NCBI GenBank assembly: GCA_046290815.1
Contig: JBKBUF010000027.1
Coordinates: forward strand, 1-64,000
Origin: JBKBUF01 sp046290815
GTDB lineage: Bacteria > Bacteroidota > Bacteroidia > Cytophagales > Cytophagaceae
Length of the DNA stretch: 64,000 nt
Direction: 5' to 3'
The notes under the pieces are model-generated. The model was not told the DNA's origin and ran no database searches. It saw only the letters and a program-made list of their open reading frames with translations. Each line of letters opens with the position of its first letter. Within the stretch, counting starts at the first letter, position 1. A program made the translations under genes and the position numbers. This document shows, piece by piece, positions 26,030 through 35,275 of this stretch.

Positions 26030-26647
26030 TTAATTATTGGAATCGTAGGGTTCTGCAAGGTAGTAGCCTTTCGCAGGGAAGAACTCTATAAGAAGAGCTG
26101 ACTGTCCTTTCTTTAAAATTTTTCCTTCAGAGGTTTTTACATGCACCAGGATAGAGTCACCATTGCGGTTTACTTCACCCTGTCCCATCTGTTGAGCGCT
26201 TGCTTCAATGGTAAGGGTGCAAACCGAACCTGTGAAATCTGAAGTCAATTCTTCTTCAGGCTTATTCAGCATTGCATAAACTTTGCTAAGCGGAGCGGTT
26301 ACAATCTTAGTCAGAATAAAACCTCCGAAGATATTTGGAATAAATATCAGCAAACCTAACAGCAAACTGCTGTTTCCCAGATAATGGTTGCAGAACATGG
26401 TACCTGTCCAGAAGAACAGGGCAAAGAAGCTGATCACGATAGTAATCGGAAGATCACCGAAGCCGACATATTTTGCTATGCCAGATTCGGAATGTGCATC
26501 CGCGTCGGTATGAACATCAGCATCGCCAAACATTTCAAGGTCGAAAAGACCAAGAAGATTGACAATCCAATAGAGCAATACCAATGCAAGTAATGCAGTT
26601 GCCGGCAGATTAGGAGCCTTAATGGCTTCCTCAAATATTTCAATCAT
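26030..26647 (-). CDS. YqiJ/NfeD-like membrane protein with C-terminal OB fold
   Basis: A 205-residue protein. Residues 15-35, 72-90 and 96-120 are membrane segments; residues 40-60 form a His/Asp-rich loop (DADVHTDADAHSE). Residues 135-200 form an OB-like beta-domain (DFTGSVCTLTIEA ... GDSILVHVKTSEG ... KGQSALLIEF), as in NfeD and YqiJ. Proteins of this kind pair with flotillins, and this gene starts the operon that continues with one. The acidic His-rich loop could bind metal. Confident family call; molecular role inferred from the partner. Confidence 0.8.
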   Translation of the reverse strand: MIEIFEEAIKAPNLPATALLALVLLYWIVNLLGLFDLEMFGDADVHTDADAHSESGIAKYVGFGDLPITIVISFFALFFWTGTMFCNHYLGNSSLLLGLLIFIPNIFGGFILTKIVTAPLSKVYAMLNKPEEELTSDFTGSVCTLTIEASAQQMGQGEVNRNGDSILVHVKTSEGKILKKGQSALLIEFFPAKGYYLAEPYDSNN

Positions 26648-27107
26648 TGTTTAAGAATATAAAAGTTTAAAAAATGGATATGATGAGTATCCAGACTACT
26701 CCGTTGATTGCAGATTTATCTCGAATTAAAAATAATTGCCGGCGGAGGAATCATAGTAAAAATAGCTTTTTTTACTTAATTCCCCAATGATGAAGAAAAG
26801 TAACCACTTCGGAAATAAAAAATATTTTATCCAGACTGGTGGACAAAAAGTGGATAAAGTGTGGATAACAAAATGTCTGAACCAGGACACTCAGGATTAA
26901 AGGATTAGATTTGGAATGTTGAATGTTGAATGATGAATGTTGAATGTAGGTAAAAATTAACGTCATTCCGACGCAGGAGGAATCTGTTAAATCTAATCAT
27001 CGCAGATAATTTTGCGAGGCTTCGACTCCGCTCAGCCCGACGGAATATTTATCAGCAGAGCGTAGCCATTCAACATTCAACATTCAGCATTCAGCATTTA
27101 TAATTCA
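26648..27107. repeat. 460-bp gap containing a repeat-rich, inverted-repeat-bounded segment
   Basis: No gene is supported here. From 26913 to 26946 the plus strand repeats GAATGTTGAATG-type units; from 27067 to 27100 the complementary CATTCAACATTC units appear, so the ends form an inverted repeat about 190 bp long overall. Inside lie copy 2 of the 26-bp dispersed repeat (26962-26987) and a GC-richer stretch (GCTTCGACTCCGCTCAGC, near 27018-27035). This organisation resembles a small non-autonomous palindromic element. A short open frame at 26772-26966 runs through the repeats and is not credible. The segment separates the NfeD-like gene start from the GH9 gene end. Confidence 0.6.
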
Positions 27108-29255
27108 TCATTGTTTAACAAACATCCTGATCACTACTCCCGATTCATCCTTTAGCATGTACAGTCCTTTATCGAGTGATGAAATGTCAATTTCCATTCC
27201 TTCATGTACATGAACATTCATTAGCACTCTTCCGCTGAGATCTGAAATTTCCCAGTTGCTGTCATTGGCATTGGAAATAAAAATTCTGTCTGTAGCAGGA
27301 TTAGGATATACTTTGAAAGTATCTATGGATTTATTTATGCCTGTAACAATAGCAGAAGTAAATTCCATGTGATGAAGGTTAACATTGCCTGTAATAATAT
27401 GTACCCTGAGTATATGTTCCCCTTGTGAAAGAGAAATATTTGTAAAGTTTGTATTTGCCCATGTTTGCCAGCCTCCTGTTGCAGGAAGATTTAACTGAGG
27501 ACTTACAAAATTTCCACCAATGCTTAAACGTATTGCACCGGCTGTATTAAGACCTGCATGACGAACCCTCAGGTTATACAATCCGGGCTGTGTTACATTC
27601 ACCGTATATTCAAGCCACTCACCTGCAATCGTCCATCCGACGTTGTAACCACCTCCGGTTGCAGCTTCTATATCCACTGCATCGTTTCTTAATGCTCCAC
27701 CTTCGTTTGCAGGAGTAGTATCATAAAAGCTTAAATTTTGTCCTCCGGTGTCATAAGTCTCAAACTGAATGGTGCCGGGAATAAGATGTGCGGATCCACC
27801 GTATGGACTGCGTGTACCTCCTGTAATGTTATTTTCGATCTTATTGATGTAGGCCACCGCACCATTGAAGGCAGCATTATAATAACTGCAATATTCGCTG
27901 GAAACATAGTTGTTAATTCTATCATGAAAGTTGTTGCAGGCAGACTCCGGACCTCCTGCAAGTCCTCCTGACAATGTATAACCAAAAGGAACAGATCCCG
28001 GATTGTTTCCTTCCTGGGTATATAAGGTCCATGCATTGGAAGACTTACCAAATGCGGCTGCATGATGAGGAGATTTGGGAAATCCTCCTCCAAGGACATT
28101 ATAACCTATGAGAAAAGAAAAATTTGCAGGAGCATTCGGCCCGATACCATTATGAGTACCCAGAATAAAATCAACATTTCTTTTTGCAAAAGTATATGCC
28201 GAAGCACTTCCAGAGGACCTATGATAAAGTGCCGACAGGAAAGCTGCATTTCCGGCATCGCGCAAAGATCCCCAGTTGGTGTTATGAAAATATCCGCAAG
28301 ACTGATTTGTATATGCATTAACCCTGCTTGCTACACGGTTAAGCCAAGTGGTGGTCCCTGTTATTTCATACAACTCATAAAATAAAAGATGATTCATAGT
28401 ACCATAATCAAAGCCTGCACTTTGGCTTAAAGAATTGGCATAATTCGTAGCTTCAGTCAGATAAGTATTAGTGGCTGTCGCGCGATAAAGCATGGCCGCA
28501 GCTAGTCCCATCTCGTCAGCATAACCCGCATTTGCAAGCCACGAATAAAATCCATCTGTGGATCTTGCATCAGCAGTAGAGGCAGGGTTAATTTTTCCTA
28601 TTGTATAATAGGAGACTGCCGCATTCAGGCAGGACTGAGCATAATTAGCATCGTAGCTTTTATATAGGATCGACATTAGTGCCAAAGCCGCGGCACTATT
28701 CCCAAATGCATTAGACCTTCCGGAAGTGGCAGAATAAACAGTACGGATATTAGATCCATTATACAAAGTCTGGCTGGAATTGGAAATAGGTTCGTTAAAG
28801 CTATTATGGTCATTGCCATCTCCTATCTGCCAGTAAATGGTGTTACCATTTACACATTTGATTAAGAAGTCTGTTTCAATCTTTACCTCATCCAATACAT
28901 CAGGAATACCATTTGCCGGAGGTTTGGAATATGCCTGGGAATACTGATCGGGATACACCTCAGGAAATTTGTCCATACCATATAAGTAAACCAGTGCAGT
29001 GTACGGACCGGTAACATGGAATTTAATGTAATCACCGCAATCGTGCCAGCCTCCTGTCAGGTCCCGACCGATACTTTGTCCGTCAGTGGTATGACAGCCG
29101 TTGCTGGTTTCCGGCTGAATCCAGGATTTGGTGTTGCCACATCTTTGTGCACCTAAAAAGCGGGTGGAAAGATGTTGTGCCAACCCATAATTATGCTGTG
29201 CCTGGCTGGAAATGTACCCTAAAAGGACAATGCATGTAAAAATTAACTTCTTCAT
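27108..29255 (-). CDS. GH9 endoglucanase with CBM6 and T9SS sorting domain
   Basis: The start is placed at ATG 29255 (715 residues), giving a signal peptide MKKLIFTCIVLLGYISSQAQ; the frame is open to 29312. The GH9 domain spans about 20-490: GGWHDCGDYIKF near residue 70 carries the catalytic-base Asp pair, SPHHAAAF holds the substrate-binding His, and SSEYCSYYNAAFNGAVAYI near 452 has the general-acid Glu. There is no N-terminal Ig domain, as in theme-A type enzymes. A CBM6-like module follows (about 495-640, NVGWTIAGEWLEYTV ... LPATGGWQTW). The end is a type-A sorting domain (FKVYPNPATDRIFIS ... GLYMLKDESGVVIRMFVKQ). Expected to cut cellulose outside the cell, complementing the GH5 and GH8 enzymes in this window. 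Confidence 0.93.
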   Translation of the reverse strand: MKKLIFTCIVLLGYISSQAQHNYGLAQHLSTRFLGAQRCGNTKSWIQPETSNGCHTTDGQSIGRDLTGGWHDCGDYIKFHVTGPYTALVYLYGMDKFPEVYPDQYSQAYSKPPANGIPDVLDEVKIETDFLIKCVNGNTIYWQIGDGNDHNSFNEPISNSSQTLYNGSNIRTVYSATSGRSNAFGNSAAALALMSILYKSYDANYAQSCLNAAVSYYTIGKINPASTADARSTDGFYSWLANAGYADEMGLAAAMLYRATATNTYLTEATNYANSLSQSAGFDYGTMNHLLFYELYEITGTTTWLNRVASRVNAYTNQSCGYFHNTNWGSLRDAGNAAFLSALYHRSSGSASAYTFAKRNVDFILGTHNGIGPNAPANFSFLIGYNVLGGGFPKSPHHAAAFGKSSNAWTLYTQEGNNPGSVPFGYTLSGGLAGGPESACNNFHDRINNYVSSEYCSYYNAAFNGAVAYINKIENNITGGTRSPYGGSAHLIPGTIQFETYDTGGQNLSFYDTTPANEGGALRNDAVDIEAATGGGYNVGWTIAGEWLEYTVNVTQPGLYNLRVRHAGLNTAGAIRLSIGGNFVSPQLNLPATGGWQTWANTNFTNISLSQGEHILRVHIITGNVNLHHMEFTSAIVTGINKSIDTFKVYPNPATDRIFISNANDSNWEISDLSGRVLMNVHVHEGMEIDISSLDKGLYMLKDESGVVIRMFVKQ

Positions 29256-29731
29256 AAGCGAGAGATTTTGATTAAAACCAGATTCTGCTTTTAAGAAAAA
29301 AGACCTGGGCACAATTGCAACCTTAGGGATAAAAAACAGGCAATAAAAACTGCTGAATATATGCTAAAAATGATAAAAAATCCCATAATAATATCATTAC
29401 CATTGATCAAAATCGTTGAAAATCAATTGATATTTAAGAGGGCCTTATGCGGGAAAATAACAGAGGAATATTTTTTTTCCAAAAGGAGGCTTTCAAAAAT
29501 CTTTGATAACAGCAAAAATAGCACTTTTCTCCTCAGGCCGGAAGGCCCTCGTTTCCATCTCCGCGATTGAATTTTTAGCCACACGGCCTACACTGCTAAA
29601 GCCCAAAGCTAAAAACCTGTCTGCCGACAGGCAGGTAAGATCGCCACGATGGAAACTTGTATCAATGGCTGCTACAAATACCGCCTTTTCTTTCCAACCT
29701 TCCCTATGTGCTACATAACTATAATTCAATA
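29256..29731. repeat. 476-bp gap with a long palindromic element (29551-29656)
   Basis: No gene is supported. The left arm GTTTCCATCTCCGCGAT (29551-29567) matches the reverse complement of 29640-29656 at 14 of 17 positions. Inside it TTTTTAGC (29572-29579) pairs perfectly with GCTAAAAA (29608-29615), and CCTGTC-TGCC-GACAGG forms a separate small hairpin at 29616-29631. This looks like a dispersed palindromic intergenic element. Upstream of the GH9 start, 29338-29358 reads AGGCAATA, AAA, ACTGCTGAAT, a gapped match to the motif found before other T9SS cargo genes. Confidence 0.55.
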
Positions 29732-30187
29732 TTATAACCCAAACTGTCTCAAATGATGGTCCAAATGCATCCAGGTAAAAACACCCCATTCTTTCATACT
29801 TAGTCTGCCCAAAAGCTTGTGATTGACTTCAATAGGTTCTTTCCTTTCAGAAAACTGGTGAATAATATCAATATATAGTTTCTTCTCTCTTTCAAAGATC
29901 TTTTCATCAGTCTTATCTCCTTTATAAACCACTGACAGAGGAGCTTTAATTTTTTTCGGCACCTTAGGAAGAATATACAAAATAACTATCCGGAAAAATA
30001 TCTGCCTTAAACTGCTTGGGCGGTTATCCGAAGGTGCATCAAGGCAAATTTTATTCAACCTGTTACAATGGTGAAGCATTTCCAAAGGGGTCATGCTTCC
30101 CCACAAAGGCATAGAATCATGCTTAAGTGGCTGAACCCGTGAAATGAGCTCTTTTGCAACATCTTTATCAAAAATATTTTTCTTCAT
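29732..30187 (-). CDS. DUF1569 / DinB-like metal-binding protein
   Basis: A 151-residue soluble protein. The DinB-type four-helix pattern is visible with three histidine clusters: LEMLHHCNRL near residue 39, an internal helix, and WMHLDHHLRQF at the C-terminus, which together would bind a divalent metal. The TPLEMLHHC and GVFTWMHLDHHLRQ motifs are those of DUF1569 proteins. Members may be metal-dependent thiol-linked transferases, but this branch has no known substrate. It is a single gene, divergent from the LuxR regulator. Confidence 0.75.
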   Translation of the reverse strand: MKKNIFDKDVAKELISRVQPLKHDSMPLWGSMTPLEMLHHCNRLNKICLDAPSDNRPSSLRQIFFRIVILYILPKVPKKIKAPLSVVYKGDKTDEKIFEREKKLYIDIIHQFSERKEPIEVNHKLLGRLSMKEWGVFTWMHLDHHLRQFGL

Positions 30188-30290
30188 AATAATTATATTC
30201 TGCTTGAATGCTCTGCAATTTAAAGTTATTTTAGTCTTGAAATGATCAAGGCATTAAATTTGCCGCATTTTTCTATAGACGGAAAGCAGC

Positions 30291-31115
30291 ATGAGTAAAA
30301 AAAACACGAAAGAAAATCTTCCTATAAACCAATATTTAATTCAAAGTGGAAACCTGGCTGGGAGATTTAAAGAATATGAGTCGTTAGTAGAAGGAATAGA
30401 AATTAAAAAAAGCGCTGGCCTGCTGATGCAAGACAGTGCTTTCCTAAGTTTTACTGAGCTATTTCCAGGCATTGTAGCACTGGCAGATTTTGCAAAGGGC
30501 GAATACCTTTACATTAAAAACATGGAAGCCATACTTGGCTATTCCAGCCAGGATTTTTTTGATAAGGGCATTAGCTTCACATTGACCTTGTTTCCTCCGG
30601 AACATAATGAAGTCATCATCAATCAGATTTTCCCGACAATGTTTTCAATCATTCAGGAAGAAGCAGCCAAAGGTAAGGTGGAAGGTTTCAGAATCTCTTA
30701 TCCTACAAGAATGATCATGAAATCAGGAAAGACTTCATGGTTTTTGCATCAGATCAACATTCTTCAAAGCTATCCCGACGGGAAGCATCTTGCCTTAAAA
30801 CTACTTTCCGAAATAGAGCATGTGAAGAAAGACGAGAGCATCACCCTTTCGATAAGCAAGAAAGACAACAAAGGAATTTACTTTCCTTTTTTCACCAAAA
30901 CATTTATTCCGGGCCAACAAAAAGAAGAACTTTCCAATCGTGAACTGGAAGTACTGTCATTGCTTAGCCAGGGGAAATCCAGCAAGGAAATTGCCGATAT
31001 GCTTTTCTTAAGTGAACATACGGTTTATAACCATAGAAAAAATATGCTGAAAAAATTAAAGGTCAACAGAACCGCTGACCTTGTGTCAAAAGCATTTACC
31101 AATGGATTGATATAA
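30291..31115 (+). CDS. PAS-like / LuxR-type HTH transcriptional regulator
   Basis: A 274-residue protein. Residues 55-190 read as a PAS-like sensing domain (GIVALADFAKGEYLYIKNMEAILGYSS, then a long helix and the strand LLSEIEHV). Residues 208-274 are a LuxR/FixJ HTH: LSNRELEVLSLLSQGKSSKEIADMLFLSEHTVYNHRKN, with the conserved recognition helix. It has no phosphoreceiver domain, so it is probably an orphan regulator that senses a ligand. The next gene starts 17 bp downstream on the same strand, so it likely controls, or is co-transcribed with, the large repeat protein. Confidence 0.85.
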   Translation: MSKKNTKENLPINQYLIQSGNLAGRFKEYESLVEGIEIKKSAGLLMQDSAFLSFTELFPGIVALADFAKGEYLYIKNMEAILGYSSQDFFDKGISFTLTLFPPEHNEVIINQIFPTMFSIIQEEAAKGKVEGFRISYPTRMIMKSGKTSWFLHQINILQSYPDGKHLALKLLSEIEHVKKDESITLSISKKDNKGIYFPFFTKTFIPGQQKEELSNRELEVLSLLSQGKSSKEIADMLFLSEHTVYNHRKNMLKKLKVNRTADLVSKAFTNGLI

Positions 31116-31132
31116 GTATTCCTTACATTCAA

Positions 31133-34100
31133 ATGAATTTTTCAAATTGTGCCAATAAAGGAATTTTATTGGCGCTGACATTTTTACTTATCATATTCAC
31201 ATCTAATGCACAGAGCGACAGCAGCAGATCTGAACTTTCATTTGATTTTGGAATTACCAGAGGAAGAAACCTAAACTTGTGGCCTGTTTTGAAAAAATAC
31301 AAGGACCATGAAAAGAAGGAGCTTCAGATTTTATACCCTATTTACTCTAAAGTAAAATATTTCGACCTACATATAAAACACAGTCATCTTCTACCTTTGT
31401 TTATTGCGGACAGCTCCGCACAGGGTACTGAAAAAAGGTATATCACTTTCTTTTATCCAACTCTTTTTCATTACCAAAAACAGACCATCAGGGAAGAAAC
31501 AATAAAGTCAGCAAAATTTCTGGAGCTGGCGCCTAATATTTCAATGTTAGGAATAAGCAGATCTCCAAAAGGACTATTTGTAGAGAACAATTTATTCTTT
31601 TTTATATGGCACAAAAGAGACGAGCTTAACCAAAAATCAAGACTTATTGCTTTCCCGCTTTACTGGCACTTTTCGACAGCTACTGATACAAGTCATCTTT
31701 TGCTTCCATTTTTTTATAAGAAGAAAAGTAAAGATCTGGAAAAATTTAATTTACTGGGAGTCTACAATTATCACCGTAGCAAATATAAAAAAAATCATAC
31801 CGTCTTTCCTGTATGGTGGAGCAGAGAAGAATATTATGGAAGAGACACCACAAGCAAAAAGATAATATTTCCTGTATACTGGCAGATGAACAGTAAAATC
31901 AGGAGCCATTATGTATTTTTCCCTCTCTTTTATAACTTTAATTATGCACATTATAAGACAACCACAGTAATTCCATTATTTTCTAAAGGCATTTCTCCTG
32001 ACGAAAGCCAAAGTCATTTTGGATTCCTTAACTACTGGAAAATAAAAAACAAAAACAAAGAAACTAAATTGCTGATTCCGGTGGGATGGAACACCAAAGA
32101 AATGTATTCTAATGACACGATCAGCAAAACAACCTTTCTTTTTATGTTCTGGTCAATACGGAGCACCAATAAAAAAGAAGACATTTTCCCGCCATTTTTC
32201 TATCGCTATCAAAATTCTTACTATCGCACCTTTTCATTCTTCCCATTCATATCATACGGAAAACAAACCGGTACTGACAACAAGTACCTTTCAGTAACAC
32301 CGTTCTACTGGAAAATAAGAAATGCACATAGCCATAAAGATATATTGATACCCCTGGCCTGGAAAACCTACCGGTATACAGATAAAGGGATGATTGAAAA
32401 AACAACATTATTTCCAATTTACTGGAGAACCAAAAGTAAAGAAACAAATAATACTATATTGTTTCCTTTAGTTTTCAAAACCGACAACAAGCATTACAGT
32501 TCATTAACTATCTGGCCAGTCTACTCCAAAGGTATTTCGAAAGACTCCATCATCAGCCATTCAGGTTTTCTCACCTGGTTCAAGGTGCAGTCACCCCAGG
32601 GGACAACTTCTTTTATAGTACCGCTTGGCTGGAAAACAAAAACATTTCAGAAAGATGACACCTTAACCAGATTTACTGCATTCCCTTTGTACTGGAGCGC
32701 AAAGAGTAAAGTAAAAAATAACAAAACCTTATTTCCTCTATTATACTACCGGCACAACGACAAACGTACAGCTATTACATTTTGGCCGGTATTTACATAT
32801 GTAAAAAGAGCTGATTCTTTGAGAACACTTCTTTCGGTGACACCTTTTTATTGGAGGGTAAGAGAAAAATATTATAAAAAAGATCTTTTGATTCCTCTGG
32901 CTTGGAAAGTTAAACATTATCTCGACCATGACACGGTTCATATTTCCTGCGCTATTCCTCTATTCTATAGCAAGCGAAATAAAAATACAGGAACAAAAGT
33001 GATTTTTCCTTTTTACTACAGCTATCACAACCCTGAATACAAAACTTCAGGTATATTTCCATTATTCTCTAACGGAAGCTCAGCTGATAATAAGATGGCT
33101 CACCTTGCCTTTTTTAATTATTTCAGGTACCGTACACCAAACACCCATATTAAAGTTTTATTTCCACTGGGATGGGTAAAAGAAAGATATTATAAAAATG
33201 ACACCGCAAGAGTTGCAACATTATTTCCGATATATTGGTCAGCTAAAAGTAAAGAAACGAAGCAAAAATATCTCCTACCATTCATTTATACCACACAAAA
33301 CAAGGGCTACAGATCCTTCACATTTTTCCCGCTTGCATCCTTTGGCAAATCTGCAGACAGCACAAGTGCTTCTCACCTTACCATAACACCACTATTCTGG
33401 AAAACAAATAATAAACAGGAAAGCAGAACCATTTTATTTCCGCTTGTATGGCACAGAAAGGAATATTTCCGAAATGACACACTTGTATATACCAGAATTA
33501 TTCCCTTTTATTTTTCTACATGCACCAACAACAAACAGAACAAAACAATTTTCCCTATTATTTACAGCATCAACAACAAGAGATACAAATCATTTACATT
33601 CTTTCCCTTACTCTCACACGGACACTCCAAGGATAGCTTAAAAACAAGATCACATGTTATGATTACCCCATTGACAGGAAGATTTAATTCTAAGGATAAA
33701 TCCACCACCTTTTTATTTCCTTTGATAACCCACAAAAGGCAGGGTGACGAAAACAGATTGTCAATCCTTCAGATTTTGTTCAGGTACTCTTCCGGAAATT
33801 CCGGAACAAGAGCATCATTACTATTTCCATTATGCGAATACAGAAAAGAAAACTCTAAACGAAGTTTCAGAATGGCTCCCGTTTTATGGTATGCTAAAAC
33901 GGACACAAGCCTTATGACTTCCATACAGCCTTTATACTATAGCTATCACAGCGAAACAAGAAATAGTTTCATTTTAGGTTGGTATCTCTATAAATATGAA
34001 AAAGTGAAAGAGGAATCTACTGCACATCATTTTCTGTGGAGATTCTTCTACAGGAAAAAATGGAACAATGGAGATTTTGAAACCAGATTCCTGCATATCG

Positions 34101-34348
34101 TTTATGCTAACGTAAAAAGAAAGGGAAAGCGTGAAAAAAGCATAATACCTATATACAGGAATGTGCGATACCCCGATGGCGACAGAAATGTTTCAGTTTT
34201 CTTTAATTTCTACAGCTACTTCAGACAGTACAAAAAAGAGATCAACGATTCGTATGAAGAGGAGCGTATATTCTGGTTTATACGTCTGCGATCTAACTAT
34301 GCAAGACTAAAAAGTGAAGGGAAAGATAAATATTTCAGAAGGAAATAA
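31133..34348 (+). CDS. Exported giant repeat protein (about 91-residue FPxYW repeats)
   Basis: A 1071-residue protein with a signal peptide (hydrophobic residues 10-23, cleavage after SNAQ). From about residue 110 to 920 it is built of at least seven repeats with a period near 91 residues (the FPxYW-type motif recurs at nucleotides about 31866, 32142, 32409, 32682, 32951, 33222 and 33500). Each repeat contains five short strand-like units: FPIYW-x-x-KSK, LFPL-x-Y, TFFP-x-x-S-x-G-x-S-x-DS, TPFYWK and LIPL-x-WK followed by a DDT turn. The sequence is rich in Phe, Tyr, Trp, Lys and Thr and poor in Cys. It lacks a T9SS end. A beta-solenoid or a large outer-membrane barrel is likely. I do not recognise a named family; the function is unknown, possibly tied to the LuxR gene 17 bp upstream. 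Confidence 0.8.
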   Translation: MNFSNCANKGILLALTFLLIIFTSNAQSDSSRSELSFDFGITRGRNLNLWPVLKKYKDHEKKELQILYPIYSKVKYFDLHIKHSHLLPLFIADSSAQGTEKRYITFFYPTLFHYQKQTIREETIKSAKFLELAPNISMLGISRSPKGLFVENNLFFFIWHKRDELNQKSRLIAFPLYWHFSTATDTSHLLLPFFYKKKSKDLEKFNLLGVYNYHRSKYKKNHTVFPVWWSREEYYGRDTTSKKIIFPVYWQMNSKIRSHYVFFPLFYNFNYAHYKTTTVIPLFSKGISPDESQSHFGFLNYWKIKNKNKETKLLIPVGWNTKEMYSNDTISKTTFLFMFWSIRSTNKKEDIFPPFFYRYQNSYYRTFSFFPFISYGKQTGTDNKYLSVTPFYWKIRNAHSHKDILIPLAWKTYRYTDKGMIEKTTLFPIYWRTKSKETNNTILFPLVFKTDNKHYSSLTIWPVYSKGISKDSIISHSGFLTWFKVQSPQGTTSFIVPLGWKTKTFQKDDTLTRFTAFPLYWSAKSKVKNNKTLFPLLYYRHNDKRTAITFWPVFTYVKRADSLRTLLSVTPFYWRVREKYYKKDLLIPLAWKVKHYLDHDTVHISCAIPLFYSKRNKNTGTKVIFPFYYSYHNPEYKTSGIFPLFSNGSSADNKMAHLAFFNYFRYRTPNTHIKVLFPLGWVKERYYKNDTARVATLFPIYWSAKSKETKQKYLLPFIYTTQNKGYRSFTFFPLASFGKSADSTSASHLTITPLFWKTNNKQESRTILFPLVWHRKEYFRNDTLVYTRIIPFYFSTCTNNKQNKTIFPIIYSINNKRYKSFTFFPLLSHGHSKDSLKTRSHVMITPLTGRFNSKDKSTTFLFPLITHKRQGDENRLSILQILFRYSSGNSGTRASLLFPLCEYRKENSKRSFRMAPVLWYAKTDTSLMTSIQPLYYSYHSETRNSFILGWYLYKYEKVKEESTAHHFLWRFFYRKKWNNGDFETRFLHIVYANVKRKGKREKSIIPIYRNVRYPDGDRNVSVFFNFYSYFRQYKKEINDSYEEERIFWFIRLRSNYARLKSEGKDKYFRRK

Positions 34349-34360
34349 AGAGGGAAAATA

Positions 34361-34402
34361 AAAAAGCTATCTCTATTCTACATGGCGCAAAATGAAGATA
34401 GC
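34361..34402 (-). terminator. Probable terminator of pspA
   Basis: On the minus strand GCTATCT pairs with AGATAGC (7 bp) around a 23-nt loop, followed directly by TTTTTTATTTT. It lies 17 bp after the pspA stop codon. The long loop makes it weaker than the other terminators in the window. Confidence 0.5.
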
Positions 34403-34418
34403 CCAAACTTTAGCTGTT

Positions 34419-35147
34419 TTATTGATTCTCCAGTCTCTTTGCTTCAGCAAGCTTAGCTTTTAGCTGAGCAAGAGAGTCTGTTACTGCAGGATGCACCATA
34501 CTGCCTTCAAGCGCTTTATTGATTTGCTCATCAATTGATTTATTGTTATCAGCAATGGATGCATAAGACTCAGCAAGTGCTTCTTCCTGTCTTATTTTAT
34601 CCTTCATTTTCTCCAACATTCTCAAAGTATTGTTAGCATCAAGTCCAGCAAGCTTCTGATTGAAATCTTTGGTACTACGAGCCACTTTCACTCTTGCTTT
34701 CAGCGATCCCAATTCGCTCTCGTAACCTTCGATTTTAGATTTAAGCATTTTGTTGTTACTATCAATTTTAGAAGCCATTTCATTGTATTGTCTGGTTGAT
34801 AATTGCAGTGACTGTACATGCTGCTCAGTAGTATGCTTTTTCATGAGTGCTTCAGCAGCTAGTCTGTCAGCCTCTGTAGCTTCAAGATTCCCTGCTTGTG
34901 CCTTCTGTAAAAGCAGCAGGGCTTTATGCTCATATTCCCCGGCAATTTTCAATTTCTCCTTTTGCTCATTTTCTGCTTTTATTGCCAGAGCTTTAATTTC
35001 GGCAAGACTCTTCAATCCCTTGTTAAGATCTTCTCTCAGATCTCTTATACCCTGCTCAATCATATTGATCGGGTTTTCAAGTTTGTCAAGTGCAGCATGA
35101 GCTTCTGCTTCACCAATTTTGAATAATCTTCTGAACCAGTTAAACAT
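34419..35147 (-). CDS. pspA: PspA/IM30-family membrane stress protein
   Basis: A 242-residue, almost entirely helical protein. The N-terminal amphipathic helix (MFNWFRRLFKIGEAEAHAALD) and the following ENPINMIEQGIRDLREDL are the hallmark of PspA/IM30/Vipp1, an ESCRT-III-like family that coats and repairs the inner membrane. Long coiled-coil helices fill residues 30-200. There is no pspBC or pspF nearby. The flotillin, NfeD-like and AAA+ genes that often co-occur with PspA are 8 to 11 kb to the left. It has its own terminator-like hairpin. Confidence 0.88.
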   Translation of the reverse strand: MFNWFRRLFKIGEAEAHAALDKLENPINMIEQGIRDLREDLNKGLKSLAEIKALAIKAENEQKEKLKIAGEYEHKALLLLQKAQAGNLEATEADRLAAEALMKKHTTEQHVQSLQLSTRQYNEMASKIDSNNKMLKSKIEGYESELGSLKARVKVARSTKDFNQKLAGLDANNTLRMLEKMKDKIRQEEALAESYASIADNNKSIDEQINKALEGSMVHPAVTDSLAQLKAKLAEAKRLENQ

Positions 35148-35275
35148 ATAGGTAAATTTATTTGTAAAAATTCTTTAATCTAATTTCGGGTATTTTCCTT
35201 AAAATCAGGAATTTTTTATGAAGTTTTTTTGAAAAAATACACAAAAATGTCTTTAACACCTTAACACTCTAAATC

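Noticed and set aside
26772..26966. 64-residue open frame on the minus strand
   Set aside because: It is a by-product of the GAATGTTGAATG repeats and the dispersed element; the peptide repeats HSSFNIQHS-like units and has no gene context.
29361..29718. Several short open frames on both strands
   Set aside because: They lie across the palindromic element and its flanks, overlap each other, and none has a recognisable start or protein pattern.
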